A stretch of DNA of 64,000 nt from Stutzerimonas zhaodongensis (lineage in GTDB: Bacteria; Pseudomonadota; Gammaproteobacteria; Pseudomonadales; Pseudomonadaceae): the NCBI RefSeq assembly GCF_003696365.1, contig NZ_RFFM01000002.1, forward strand, positions 124,001 through 188,000, read 5' to 3'. Position 1 is the first letter of the stretch; each line of letters opens with the position of its first letter. This document shows, piece by piece, positions 9,206 through 17,976 of this stretch. The notes under the pieces are model-generated. The model saw only the letters and a list, made by a program, of their open reading frames with translations, did not search any database and was not told where the DNA came from. Both the position numbers and the translations under genes were made by a program.

Positions 9206-9871
9206 ATGTTAAAAAAACAAAGTGAACTCTCTCTTCACATATCACCTGAAGATGTTAAGAGAATAAGAGAAAAAACAGAAATGACACAGAAGGACTTCAG
9301 TGAAACTTTTGGTGTCAATTTAAGCACCTTGAGGCATTGGGAGCGTGGCGACCGATCACCTTCCGGCGCATCTTTAATTCTCTTGAATCTAATCGACAAA
9401 GCTCCGAGGGAGATTTATTCCATTTTAGATGCGCATCCGGAGGAAAAAATGAATAATCCTGATGACAAACAAGCTCTAAAAGAGATTGTAATAGCCGGAG
9501 AGCTCCAAGATTTTTACAGTATGGCGAAAGCTAATCCAGAAAAAATAAAACAAATTATTCTTGCATTAATTACCGCAAATGGATTTCCTTACAAAAACGC
9601 CACAGAATCCAATGGTGTCATTGAGTTCTACGCGGGACACGAACAGTCTGCGCTAAACCTAATCCTAACTTTCGACGCCCGCAGCTTGATTTTAAGCGGA
9701 TCACTCAGCAAGACAATTGAGAAGACATATCTCGTTATCGACGCTATTGAAAACGAGCTTAGTAGCGCAATGTATCTTCCGCATGAAATGAGGCAGGCAC
9801 GCATAAATTCCGTAATTAACCGCATAGGCATTGACGCTTCATTCTACTCTACAATTCTGAGGAACTGGTGA
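9206..9871 (+). CDS. XRE-family regulator with a C-terminal effector-like domain
   Basis: The 221-residue protein has an HTH at residues about 13-65 (VKRIREKTEMTQKDFSETFG, STLRHWERGDRSPSGAS, then LLNLIDKAPREIYSIL), the pattern of HigA/NadS-like antitoxin regulators. Residues about 85-221 form an extra domain I do not recognise, with NLILTFDARSLILSGSLSKT. It opens an AT-rich operon with the kinase gene 3 bases downstream of its stop. The palindrome upstream suggests autorepression. A classical HigBA pair is not present because no HigB-like toxin is adjacent. Confidence 0.75.
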   Translation: MLKKQSELSLHISPEDVKRIREKTEMTQKDFSETFGVNLSTLRHWERGDRSPSGASLILLNLIDKAPREIYSILDAHPEEKMNNPDDKQALKEIVIAGELQDFYSMAKANPEKIKQIILALITANGFPYKNATESNGVIEFYAGHEQSALNLILTFDARSLILSGSLSKTIEKTYLVIDAIENELSSAMYLPHEMRQARINSVINRIGIDASFYSTILRNW

Positions 9872-9874
9872 ACC

Positions 9875-10546
9875 ATGCGCGGCAAATTGATAACCATCGA
9901 GGGCATTGATGGCAGTGGAAAAGGCACTCAAGCCAAAATGCTTTTAGAAAAGCTTCTTGAAAGGTCTATACCCGCAAAATTGTACAGCTTCCCCAACTAT
10001 GACGAAACTTTTTTCGGCAAGGAAGTTGGCGCATTTCTTCGCGGAGAGTTCGGCTCAATCGAATCAGTAAATCCTAAGCTAGCATCCATCTTATTTGCCG
10101 GTGACAGATTTGAGAAAAAACACGAAATTGAGTCTGACCTCAGTAATGGGGTAATCGTCATTTGCGACAGATATGTAGATTCAAATATAGCGCATCAGTG
10201 CGCGAAATTATCACTAGATAAGCGTCAAGAGTTCTGTGACTGGTTAGAGAGCCTAGAATACAAAGTATTTGGGATGCCGAAACCCGATATTGTGTTTCTA
10301 CTAGACGTACCTTTGAGTATCTCAAGAGAGATGGTGCTGAAGAAAAATAAAAGAAGCTACACTGATGCGAAGGAAGATATCCATGAGTCGGCTCACGGGT
10401 ACCTAGAAGAAGTTTTTTCCATGTACCTTCAGCTTGGTAAATGCAGACTATGGCAAAAAATAGAATGCACCACAAACTCCCATATTCGTGGCGCCGCTGA
10501 GATAAATGAGAGCATAGTTAATTTCGTAATAAATCAAGGTAGATAA
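9875..10546 (+). CDS. Thymidylate kinase-like nucleotide kinase (accessory copy)
   Basis: This 223-residue protein has the P-loop GIDGSGKGTQ at residues about 9-18, the thymidylate kinase DR(Y) motif in CDRYVDSNIAHQ, and a lid-like basic run MVLKKNKRSYTDAKED. Its fold therefore matches dTMP kinases, which make dTDP from dTMP and ATP. It is AT-rich and embedded between genes of unknown function, unlike a housekeeping tmk, which is normally in a replication/lipid gene cluster. It may phosphorylate a modified nucleotide, or support or sense nucleotide pools within the island's function. Which substrate it uses cannot be read from sequence. Confidence 0.75.
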   Translation: MRGKLITIEGIDGSGKGTQAKMLLEKLLERSIPAKLYSFPNYDETFFGKEVGAFLRGEFGSIESVNPKLASILFAGDRFEKKHEIESDLSNGVIVICDRYVDSNIAHQCAKLSLDKRQEFCDWLESLEYKVFGMPKPDIVFLLDVPLSISREMVLKKNKRSYTDAKEDIHESAHGYLEEVFSMYLQLGKCRLWQKIECTTNSHIRGAAEINESIVNFVINQGR

Positions 10547-10549
10547 CGA

Positions 10550-11473
10550 GTGCTTAACGATATTCTAGAAAAATCATACCCTAGAAGAGCTTTCTTTATT
10601 ACGGTAGCAGCTCTTCTCGGAATATTAGTACTTATTAGATACATTATCCTTCCAGAATTGGAGCCCACCGTCAAAACAGGTTTGGTGATTTTCTTAGCAA
10701 ATATCTCTGACGGCATTATTGTCTCAATGCTTGTGACAATATTCATAGGCGTTTTCCTTTTCTTTCTTACACCTGAAGCCGTCAAGAAATCACGCATTGA
10801 AATAACCGAACCCCGCAACTTACCTGAATTATTTGAAAAGGCTTTTCCTGTTGCAGAGTTATGGTGGTACAAGGGCGGCTGTGGCAGATACTTTCGGACA
10901 AAAACACTGCCAGCAATGGCATGCTGGGCTAGAAGGACTAGCCTTTCGCGAGAGGTAAGAGTCGTAATTCTTGATCCATTGAATACAGCGCTTTGCGAAG
11001 CGCACGCCACCTATCGAAGAAGCACGGCTTCAGCCGGGCTGGACGAACACACTTGGGATTTAAACAAGGTTCGGCACGAACTATACGCCACAATAGTTAC
11101 TGTATTAATAACGCAGTCAAATGAGCCTAGGCTTCGTATCAATCTTAGCTTAGCCTCTCATTATTCCGCGTTCCGAATCGATCTTTCTAGCACAAGCGCA
11201 ATCATCACTAAAGAGGACAGAAAAGCGCCGGCAATAATTTGCCATCCAGAAAACTATTATTACAAATCATACAAAGAAGAAATTATTCTAAGCGAAAGCC
11301 AAAGTAGACACGTCCCTCCGCTGGCTCACGGAAGCTATGACCTGAATTATCTAGATAAAAGCTCGGTTGAAAAAATACTGAGCGACTCAAAACTAATCTA
11401 TCAAGGAATGAGCGAGGAGGATTTTGATAAAATCGCCATAACTTGCAGGGAAAAATTAAATCCATATGAGTGA
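10550..11473 (+). CDS. Two-TM protein with large cytoplasmic domain, unknown function
   Basis: The start is a GTG at 10550, 3 bases after the kinase stop and preceded by AAGGT. Of 307 residues, the N-terminus has two hydrophobic segments (about 14-34 and 43-72), and the remaining 230 residues are soluble. The soluble part contains LWWYKGGCGRYFRTKTLP and, further on, REVRVVILDPLN; these patterns recall degenerate phospholipase-D-like domains of membrane proteins, but no HKD motif is visible. A membrane-tethered effector is a reasonable guess. I do not recognise a named family. Confidence 0.6.
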   Translation: MLNDILEKSYPRRAFFITVAALLGILVLIRYIILPELEPTVKTGLVIFLANISDGIIVSMLVTIFIGVFLFFLTPEAVKKSRIEITEPRNLPELFEKAFPVAELWWYKGGCGRYFRTKTLPAMACWARRTSLSREVRVVILDPLNTALCEAHATYRRSTASAGLDEHTWDLNKVRHELYATIVTVLITQSNEPRLRINLSLASHYSAFRIDLSSTSAIITKEDRKAPAIICHPENYYYKSYKEEIILSESQSRHVPPLAHGSYDLNYLDKSSVEKILSDSKLIYQGMSEEDFDKIAITCREKLNPYE

Positions 11474-12134
11474 AATATTTCAGCGCATTTACAACGGAAT
11501 TTTAGAAGGCCGAGATGTATCCGATATTGCACGTAATGCGATATTTCTACTCGCAAGCGACACTAATACATTTTCCCCAACGTGGCATGCGCTAGGTTTC
11601 GTCCACTGCAAGTTACTTCAGATAGATCAAGGTACGCTACGGATCCACATTTGGCCCAAGAAACTTAGAAATGATTCCGAGCAAAAGTACAAAATTCATG
11701 ACCATATATTTAGTCTGAAAAGCTTCGTAATTTGCGGAGAGATTACAAATAAAACTTACCAGCTAATAGCAAGCAGCGATACTGGCGAACCTAATTACTC
11801 GTTATTTCATGTGGAGTACCTTGATTCAGGCTCCCGACTATGCCCTGGCGAAGAGGGCTTTCTCCCAAGCTTAATTGATGAGGAGGTAGTACCAAGGACA
11901 AAAATATACCATGTGGAAAGAGGTGTTTTTCATGAATCAGCTGTATCGGAAAATAAGCTTGTAGCCACCTTGGTCGCCACTTATAACCACTGCACTGGAA
12001 TGCCTAAAATGCTAGGAGCGTTCAATAGTCAGGGCGATATATTTAGGGAGAAAATCAATTTCCCAAACCACAAATGGCGGGAGCTCCTAGTCACAGTGCT
12101 TCACGAAATGACCACTGATTTAAATCGTACCTGA
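11466..12134 (+). CDS. Cupin-like protein, unknown function
   Basis: The ATG at 11466 overlaps the end of the preceding gene by 8 bases, so the two are coupled. The 222-residue protein has HDHIFSLKSFVICGEI (a cupin motif-1-like His-x-His start) and HVERGVFHES (motif-2-like histidines) in the order expected of a cupin barrel such as a cysteine-dioxygenase-type fold. The metal-binding set is thus partly present; no substrate can be assigned. It is the last gene of the AT-rich island and is followed by a hairpin-rich stretch (AGACAGGC and GCCTGTCT at about 12190-12240) and a decayed GlxA gene. Confidence 0.55.
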   Translation: MSEIFQRIYNGILEGRDVSDIARNAIFLLASDTNTFSPTWHALGFVHCKLLQIDQGTLRIHIWPKKLRNDSEQKYKIHDHIFSLKSFVICGEITNKTYQLIASSDTGEPNYSLFHVEYLDSGSRLCPGEEGFLPSLIDEEVVPRTKIYHVERGVFHESAVSENKLVATLVATYNHCTGMPKMLGAFNSQGDIFREKINFPNHKWRELLVTVLHEMTTDLNRT

Positions 12135-12239
12135 TTTTATACGCTTGATGACCGCTAATGGCCGATTCTTGCCAGTCGCTTGAGTAAACGCAGACAGGCC
12201 TGTTCATGGGCGCGCCTGCTCGTCCCATAGCCTGTCTTA

Positions 12240-12820
12240 GCCGACCACCGCGTGGAACGTGCGCCGATACTCCGAAGGCGTGGTGCTCAGCTCGCAGTGA
12301 ACTGCTGGCGCAGCGACAGCGTGGTGCCGAAGCGGAGCTGCGAGGCGACGCATCCGATGGGCATCTCCGTCGTTTCAGCAGCTGCTGAGCCCTTGCCACC
12401 CGCTCGTCATTGAGCCAATTTTAAAAGAGGTGCCGATTGCCTCCCGGAATCGCCAGGTGAAGGATCGCCGGCTCATGGGCGACCACGGCAAGGGCATCCA
12501 GCGACAACGCCTTCTGCAAATGCTCTCGCGCCCATGTCATTACTTCAGGTAACCGGCTCTCGCTCGGCAACTGAGGCACCGGCTGTTCGATGTACTGGGC
12601 CTGCGCGACCTGACGACGCGGGGCATAACCAGCAACCGCGCAATCCGTTTAGCGACATCCGCACCGTGGCGCTGAGTAAGCAAATGCAGGCAGCAGTCGA
12701 TGGGCGCCACCGTCCCGTTACACAGGATGATATTGGTCGATCGGATCGGCGGTCGGCGGTCTGTAGAGTGAACACATTCATCCAGCAGAACGGTACGGGC
12801 ACTGTGGCGATCATAGTCTA
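12240..12820 (-). pseudogene. Decayed GlxA-family AraC regulator
   Basis: Read on the minus strand, several frames in turn give parts of a GlxA (DJ-1/PfpI plus AraC) regulator: IDCCLHLLTQRHGADVAKRI, then after a frameshift QAQYIEQPVPQLPS and MTWAREHLQKALSLDALA, then a stop and a frame change before DERVARAQQLLK and LRFGTTLSLRQQFTAS. At least three disruptions are visible and the N-terminal DJ-1 part is mostly missing. It adjoins the right edge of the AT-rich island, whose arrival or loss may have broken it. Confidence 0.7.
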
Positions 12821-12940
12821 ATGATCTGATGTTTCATCCCGTGCGCTCGCGGTTTGCTAATTGCGAGCCACGCCCCTGCCGCAGGGTTTTGCGTAGTTTG
12901 TGGTGCTGCCCAGCGTCCAACCTCCAAGGAGCTAACGCGT

Positions 12941-13981
12941 ATGTTCACTCGCAAACCCCTCATTGCCTCCATCTTGCTCGCATTGAGCTTCAATGCTGCT
13001 GCTGAGAATTCGGTTGATCAGAGGCAGACCGGCAACAACAACCAAGTGTTCGCCGAGCAGGCCGACGGCGATAACAACCAGATCGTGCAGTCTCAGGAAG
13101 GCGATCTACTGACTTCGACGGTAATCCAGTCCGGCGATGCGAACCTGGCCGAGACTGTTCAATTGGGCCAGGACCACAATGCCCTGATCGATCAGGATGG
13201 CGTTGGCAACAGAAGTAGCGTCTATCAAGAAGGCTCTGCTCATAACGCCACCATTACCCAAGTAGGCAATGACAACCAGTCGGACGTCTGGCAGGAGGGG
13301 CTGAGCGGCGCTATTTCTTATCAGGAGGGTGTTGGTAACTCCCATATGATCGAGCAAACGTCCTGGGGCAACACAGCCAACGTCTCATCGGTAGGCGCTG
13401 AGAACAGCACCATGGTCACTCAGATGGGTGCAGGCGACATGACCAGCGAGCAGACCGGCAATGGCAACGTATTGTCTGTCCTGCAAGACACGCTGTACTA
13501 CGGCGGCATCGCGGATGTCGTTCAAGCGGGTAATAGCAATAACGCTGATATCCATCAGCATTCCGCCACGCGCTACAACACAGGCCTTGTTCAGTTGAAG
13601 CAGCAGGGAAATTCGAACACCGCTCAGCTTTCCCAAAGCGGCGGTGACAATCTCATCGATTTCTTGCAGAACGGCAACGGCAATGACGTCGTGGTCAACC
13701 AACGCGGTCGTGGCGTCTCCGTAACGGGTGTATCGATCGGCGACTCAAATTCGGTTGATGTCACTCAGGGCTCTGAGCTGAATACGGTTGACGTCAACCA
13801 GAACGGCTCTGAAAACCAGATCACCGTCATGCAGGAAGCCTACAGCAGCCTGAGTGCCAGTCAGATTGGCGATGGCAACCAGATCGCCGTCACGCAAGGC
13901 GAAGCAATGTCGTTCTCGGAGTTAAGTGCGACCGTCATGCAGGTTGGCACCAATAACATCGCAACCGTTATCCAGCAGTAA
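12941..13981 (+). CDS. Curlin-repeat protein, orphan functional amyloid
   Basis: The ATG at 12941 follows AAGGAG. A signal peptide of about 20 residues (to NAAAENS) precedes roughly 320 residues of repeats rich in N, Q, G and S. Units such as QTGNNNQVFAEQADGDNNQI, QSGDANLAETVQLGQDHN and QVGNDNQSD match the curlin repeat Gx(N)xxxxxQxG style. The protein has no cysteine visible in the repeats. It is longer (346 residues) than CsgA (about 150) and no csgB, csgE, csgF, csgG or fap genes lie nearby. It probably forms an extracellular or cell-surface amyloid, with export from an unlinked CsgG-like pore (inference). Confidence 0.8.
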   Translation: MFTRKPLIASILLALSFNAAAENSVDQRQTGNNNQVFAEQADGDNNQIVQSQEGDLLTSTVIQSGDANLAETVQLGQDHNALIDQDGVGNRSSVYQEGSAHNATITQVGNDNQSDVWQEGLSGAISYQEGVGNSHMIEQTSWGNTANVSSVGAENSTMVTQMGAGDMTSEQTGNGNVLSVLQDTLYYGGIADVVQAGNSNNADIHQHSATRYNTGLVQLKQQGNSNTAQLSQSGGDNLIDFLQNGNGNDVVVNQRGRGVSVTGVSIGDSNSVDVTQGSELNTVDVNQNGSENQITVMQEAYSSLSASQIGDGNQIAVTQGEAMSFSELSATVMQVGTNNIATVIQQ

Positions 13982-13988
13982 TCATCGT

Positions 13989-14012
13989 GCACCGCCGCTG
14001 CGGCGGCGGTGC
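13989..14012 (+). terminator. Strong GC hairpin after the curlin gene
   Basis: GCACCGCCGC and GCGGCGGTGC form 10-bp arms around a TGCG loop, starting 8 bases after the stop codon. It is terminator-like in position but is followed by GTTGCTCG, not a clear T-run. Confidence 0.5.
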
Positions 14013-14207
14013 GTTGCTCGTGAAGCTGACGCGGCTCGCCTAAAGTACTGCCCTTTTCTGATTCAACACGAATATGACCCGTTAAGCCTATCGCCTCGAA
14101 ATCGGCGCCGCAGTGGCGGCTGTCGATAAGTCAGCTAACTCTACCAACGAGCACGCTCGGAATGGTCATCGGCTAACCCAGGGACCACTCGCGTAGCCCT
14201 GAAGCAC

Positions 14208-14993
14208 TCACCCAGCACGTTCGACTTCGATACCTTGAGCGCGCATTTGCGCCAATGCGTCATCTGGCGCGTCGGCTTCTGTGATGAGAAGGTGGATGCC
14301 GACCGCCGGCGTGACCACGAAATTCTCAACCGTTCCCAGCTTGTCTGCCGCCACGGCTGCGATGACCTGTCCGGAGTGCTGGATCATGGTGCGCTTGGTT
14401 GCGACTTCCTCGAAATTCGAAACGGTGATACCTACCTCCGAATGCAGGCCGCAGATGCCCAGAAAGCAGAGATCGGCATGAACCCCCTGCAACATCGCAA
14501 CCGCCTGAGGACCGGTAATTGCCATGGCGTGAGGAGACAGCTCACCCCCTACGAGGATCACCCGGACACGCTCGAAGCGGCCCAGCGCAATAGCGACTTC
14601 GGGTGAGTTGGTAATGGCTGTAATGTTGATGTCCAGGGGCAAGGCACGCGCGATGTGCAGCGTCGTGGTGCCGGAGTCGAACAACACCACCTGGCCGTCG
14701 CGCACATGAGCGGCAGCTCGTCGGGCAAGCGCCTGCTTGATAGCGCCCGGTTGCTGCGCTCGGGTCAGGTAGTCCTTACCCGAGTCACTTGAGCGAGGGA
14801 GCGCCCCCCCGTGCACGCGATGCAACAGGTCGGCGCTGGCCAATTCGTTGAGATCGCGGCGAATCGTGTCTTCCGAAACACCGAACCGATGACTCAGTTC
14901 GGACGCCATGACCCGTCCATCGCGCTCCAGCAAGAGCAGGATCTTCTGACGTCGGAGCGAAGGAAGCGTGCTGGTTTCTGCTGGTATCTGCAT
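14208..14993 (-). CDS. DeoR-family transcriptional regulator
   Basis: This 261-residue protein has a DeoR HTH (ILLLLERDGRVMASELSHRF, then GVSEDTIRRDLNEL) at residues about 13-70 and the DeoR C-terminal sugar-phosphate sensor domain, with VVLFDSGTTTLHIARALP and ILVGGELSPH. DeoR proteins repress sugar or nucleoside catabolic operons and bind phosphorylated sugars. No catabolic operon is adjacent; the gene stands alone between the curlin gene and the histidine kinase, and its target cannot be predicted. Confidence 0.85.
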   Translation of the reverse strand: MQIPAETSTLPSLRRQKILLLLERDGRVMASELSHRFGVSEDTIRRDLNELASADLLHRVHGGALPRSSDSGKDYLTRAQQPGAIKQALARRAAAHVRDGQVVLFDSGTTTLHIARALPLDINITAITNSPEVAIALGRFERVRVILVGGELSPHAMAITGPQAVAMLQGVHADLCFLGICGLHSEVGITVSNFEEVATKRTMIQHSGQVIAAVAADKLGTVENFVVTPAVGIHLLITEADAPDDALAQMRAQGIEVERAG

Positions 14994-15105
14994 GATGATG
15001 CCCGCTTGAAGGATGCTAGCATGCTAGTGCGCTGGCGGGCCTTGAACAAGGGGCGGACTCCGATGTGATGGTACGCTCGACCTACTCCTGGATCCCGGCA
15101 TCAAG

Positions 15106-16500
15106 CTATTGGGCCTGAGTCTCCGCCGTAGCGCTGCCAATGCAGGAAAGCTGGAATGACAGCCCTGGCTCCATCCGCTTAACAGTCAGCGTCCAACCAT
15201 GAGCGGTAGTGATCTCCTGGCAGATGGACAAGCCAAGCCCTGCACCATGATCGCGGCGATGAGCGCCGCGCCAGAATCGGGTGAACAGGTGCTCCAGTTG
15301 CTGCTCTTCGATTCCTGGCCCCCAATCACGTAACGTCAAGGTACTGGTGCCGAGTCCAATATGGATCTCGCTATCACGCGGCGCATGCTGGATCGCGTTC
15401 TCCAGCAGATTCTTGAGCAATGTGAAAAGCGCACCGCGATCAGCCAGCCAGCGCGCATCGCTATCGCCGGTTACCACCAACCTCACCTCCGCGTTGTCGG
15501 CCATTCGCTGGAGGTAACTGACGGCCTCGGTCACCACGTCTCGAATGTTCACATCGGCGAAACGGTAGCTCTGTATCTCGCTCGCTTCGGCCAGGTGCAG
15601 CAGCTGGTGTACCTGGCGCGTCATGTGTTCCACGTCGTTGAGCAACGATCTGCGCTCATGACCATCGTCCATCAACTCGATCTGCGCGCGGATCAGCGCG
15701 AGCGGTGTCTTCAGCTCGTGGGCGGCCGTTGCGAGAAATTCCTGCTGGACGCGGTATCCGTGCTCCAGCCGTTCCAGCACGTTATTGAAGCTTACGACCA
15801 GAGGCGCGATTTCACGCGGGATGGCATCCGTCTGCAGCCGCGCGTGAAGCGAACGGGGTGAAATCTCGGCGGCCGAATTCGAAACGTTTCGCAGCGGCCT
15901 GAAGGTGTACTTCAACGTCACATAGACACTGAAACCGAAGACCAATAGCAGCACCAGACTGAATAGCGTTATGCCGAGCCCAGTGAACGGCAAGGTAAAA
16001 GCCCGATAGACCAGATGCAGAAAGCGGGTACTGGCGGTGAACTGCAGATACCAGGTCTGCCCCTCGTGCTGCACAGGCTCGGTGGCACCGTGCATGGTCA
16101 CACCCCTCTGCTGAAACTCGAAGCTCCCGCGCTTGGGCGGTTCACCAGAGGCACTGTCCGGCCAGATGACTTCGCTTCCCGGCGAGGACAGAACCACCCT
16201 CCCCGCCGCGTCCAGCACGCGATAAGCCGTCTCGCGCTTCAGGCTTTCGAAAATCCAGTCAACGTCGAAGTCCGTGATATCGAGCCCCACCGGTTTGCCG
16301 CTGCTGTCAAACAGCAGGTCGTCGGCCATGTCTCTGGTGGTATCGGCGACCTCGGCTCCCGATATCACTCCACGTTGCGAAGTCGTAAGGGAAAAGACGG
16401 CCAGCACCAGCAGCGCTGTGGTCAGGGTCGCGCACGCGACATAAGCAAGCATCACCCTTGCGGCAAGGCTATTGAGGCGCATCTTGCTCATGAAGCGCAT
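15106..16500 (-). CDS. Sensor histidine kinase of the MipA-linked two-component system
   Basis: The likely start is the ATG at 16500, seven bases after GGGGG and 32 bases inside the response regulator gene; 16506 is an alternative. Of 464 residues, two transmembrane segments flank a periplasmic sensor, followed by a HAMP linker, the HisKA box HELKTPLALIRAQIEL, and a HATPase with LLKNLLENAIQHA and AGLGLSICQEI. The periplasmic loop has no recognisable ligand domain. It partners the OmpR-type regulator upstream in the same operon. The signal is unknown; the nearby MipA and RND genes suggest envelope stress or drug exposure. Confidence 0.88.
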   Translation of the reverse strand: MRFMSKMRLNSLAARVMLAYVACATLTTALLVLAVFSLTTSQRGVISGAEVADTTRDMADDLLFDSSGKPVGLDITDFDVDWIFESLKRETAYRVLDAAGRVVLSSPGSEVIWPDSASGEPPKRGSFEFQQRGVTMHGATEPVQHEGQTWYLQFTASTRFLHLVYRAFTLPFTGLGITLFSLVLLLVFGFSVYVTLKYTFRPLRNVSNSAAEISPRSLHARLQTDAIPREIAPLVVSFNNVLERLEHGYRVQQEFLATAAHELKTPLALIRAQIELMDDGHERRSLLNDVEHMTRQVHQLLHLAEASEIQSYRFADVNIRDVVTEAVSYLQRMADNAEVRLVVTGDSDARWLADRGALFTLLKNLLENAIQHAPRDSEIHIGLGTSTLTLRDWGPGIEEQQLEHLFTRFWRGAHRRDHGAGLGLSICQEITTAHGWTLTVKRMEPGLSFQLSCIGSATAETQAQ

Positions 16501-17155
16501 AACCATGCCCCCTGACGTTGACGATCTTTTGTTTTGAGCCGATGACGAGCAGCTTGCGTCGAATGCGATGCAAGGCAACGTCCAGCGCGTTCGGCGTGAC
16601 CGCTTCACTCAGCCCCCAGGCTGCTGACTCCAGCGCGGTGCGTCGTACCACGTCCGGCCCGGAGCGTAAGAACAACACCATCATCTGCATCTCTGCCGGT
16701 GACAGGGGAGCACTCTTATCGCCGCACCAGAGCACGCCAGTGTCGGTCCGCAGAGTGAGATCGCCATAACTGGGATCCAGAGCACTGAGCACAATAGGCC
16801 GACGCAGGAGCGCGCGCACTCGCGCGACCATTTCGTCCATGGCAAAGGGCTTGGGCAGGTAATCGTCTGCCCCGGCGTCCAGGCCTTCGACGCGGTCATG
16901 CAGCGCGTCGCGGGCAGTCAGGACGAGGCAAGGCAGGCCGAGGCCGGCTTTGCGCAGGCGTTGCAGAAGGATCAGGCCATCGCCATCCGGCAAACCCCGA
17001 TCCAGGATCATCGCCTGGTAGGAAAGCCGTTGGATGGCCGCCCAAGCAGCATCCACCCTGCTGACCACATCGACCGCAACGCCCGCGGCTGCAAGCCCCT
17101 TGCATATCAGGCCGGCGAGGCGTTCGTGATCCTCGATCAGAAGAATGCGGCTCAT
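16469..17155 (-). CDS. OmpR-family response regulator
   Basis: This 228-residue protein has a receiver domain (MSRILLIEDHERLAGL, phospho-acceptor in MILDRGLPDGDG, LPKPF at the conserved lysine) and an OmpR winged HTH in the second half, ending with the recognition region NALDVALHRIRRK. Its ATG shares a base with the mipA stop and its 3' end overlaps the kinase start, so all three genes are co-translated. It plausibly controls mipA and the divergent efflux operon from the 210-base region at 17977-18186. Confidence 0.9.
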   Translation of the reverse strand: MSRILLIEDHERLAGLICKGLAAAGVAVDVVSRVDAAWAAIQRLSYQAMILDRGLPDGDGLILLQRLRKAGLGLPCLVLTARDALHDRVEGLDAGADDYLPKPFAMDEMVARVRALLRRPIVLSALDPSYGDLTLRTDTGVLWCGDKSAPLSPAEMQMMVLFLRSGPDVVRRTALESAAWGLSEAVTPNALDVALHRIRRKLLVIGSKQKIVNVRGHGYALHEQDAPQ

Positions 17156-17976
17156 CAGAAGCGGTACAGGTAACCGAAGCGCACGCTGTTTTCGGTGGAG
17201 CTATCCACCAGCGGGCTATCTTCGATTTCGCTTGCAAGACGTACGGCTTCCAGATCGAGAAACACCGAATGGTGTCGGTCGACCATGTAGCTTGTACGCA
17301 CGCCAAATTCAGTATTGATACCGGACTTCCCTTGGTAGGTCGGGCGATCGAAGCGGGCTTCGTCGCTGCGAACGCCGAAATAGTAGTCGACGTATTCCTT
17401 GTCCTGCCAGACAGCCGCCAGCCGCGGAGTGAGGGTGATGTGCTCTCCCCACCGCCATGATCGTTCCAGCTCAACGGTCACGCGTTGACCGTCGCTCTTG
17501 CTGGATGCATCAGCAAGCCACTCGGCGGACACATCGAAAAGCTCGTGCTCCCACCTCACCACCGCCCCGGCCCAGAAACCACCATCACGGTCGTCCATGC
17601 CATCAAGGATTCTGGAGTCGCCCTCTTCATAACCGCTGGAGTCGTACTTGGCCACCAGATTGAATTCAAGCTCGTTCGACTCGCTGATCTGCAGACCCGG
17701 CAGCTTGATCTCGGCCCTTGGCCCAAATAGCTGCACATAGTCGTTCTCGAAATAGATCAGTGGTATCGCCTCGTTATCACGATCGATATCGGTATAGGCC
17801 TGTTGGCTACTGGCCAGGCCGATGCCCAGCCCCCAGGACGACGTCCCGCTTGCACGCTCTGTTTGAGCCGCGCTGGCAGTAAGGGACATCGTCAAACCGG
17901 CCACGAACACCGAAGCAGTCATGGCGTGCATGAGCGCACGGGATCTAGCGAGGACTGAGAGGTGGAAAGAACGCAT
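17155..17976 (-). CDS. mipA: MipA/OmpV-family outer-membrane protein
   Basis: The ATG at 17976, after GGAGAG, starts a 273-residue protein with a signal peptide ending near SLTASAAQ. The mature part is a beta-barrel of the MipA/OmpV type (GLGIGLASSQQAYTDIDRDN, then IPLIYFENDYVQLFGPRAEI) and ends in YLYRF, a C-terminal aromatic suited to BAM insertion. In E. coli MipA is a scaffold for murein synthesis; in pseudomonads related proteins are linked to two-component systems that respond to cationic drugs. Here it heads an operon with a response regulator and kinase. Confidence 0.8.
   Translation of the reverse strand: MRSFHLSVLARSRALMHAMTASVFVAGLTMSLTASAAQTERASGTSSWGLGIGLASSQQAYTDIDRDNEAIPLIYFENDYVQLFGPRAEIKLPGLQISESNELEFNLVAKYDSSGYEEGDSRILDGMDDRDGGFWAGAVVRWEHELFDVSAEWLADASSKSDGQRVTVELERSWRWGEHITLTPRLAAVWQDKEYVDYYFGVRSDEARFDRPTYQGKSGINTEFGVRTSYMVDRHHSVFLDLEAVRLASEIEDSPLVDSSTENSVRFGYLYRF

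Noticed and set aside
9206..10546. A HigBA toxin-antitoxin pair
   Set aside because: The XRE protein is antitoxin-like, but the neighbour is a nucleotide kinase and no HigB-like RNase is seen.
13000..13970. Repeats that resemble a CRISPR array
   Set aside because: The repeats are imperfect, in frame and encode curlin units; there are no spacers of constant length or cas genes.
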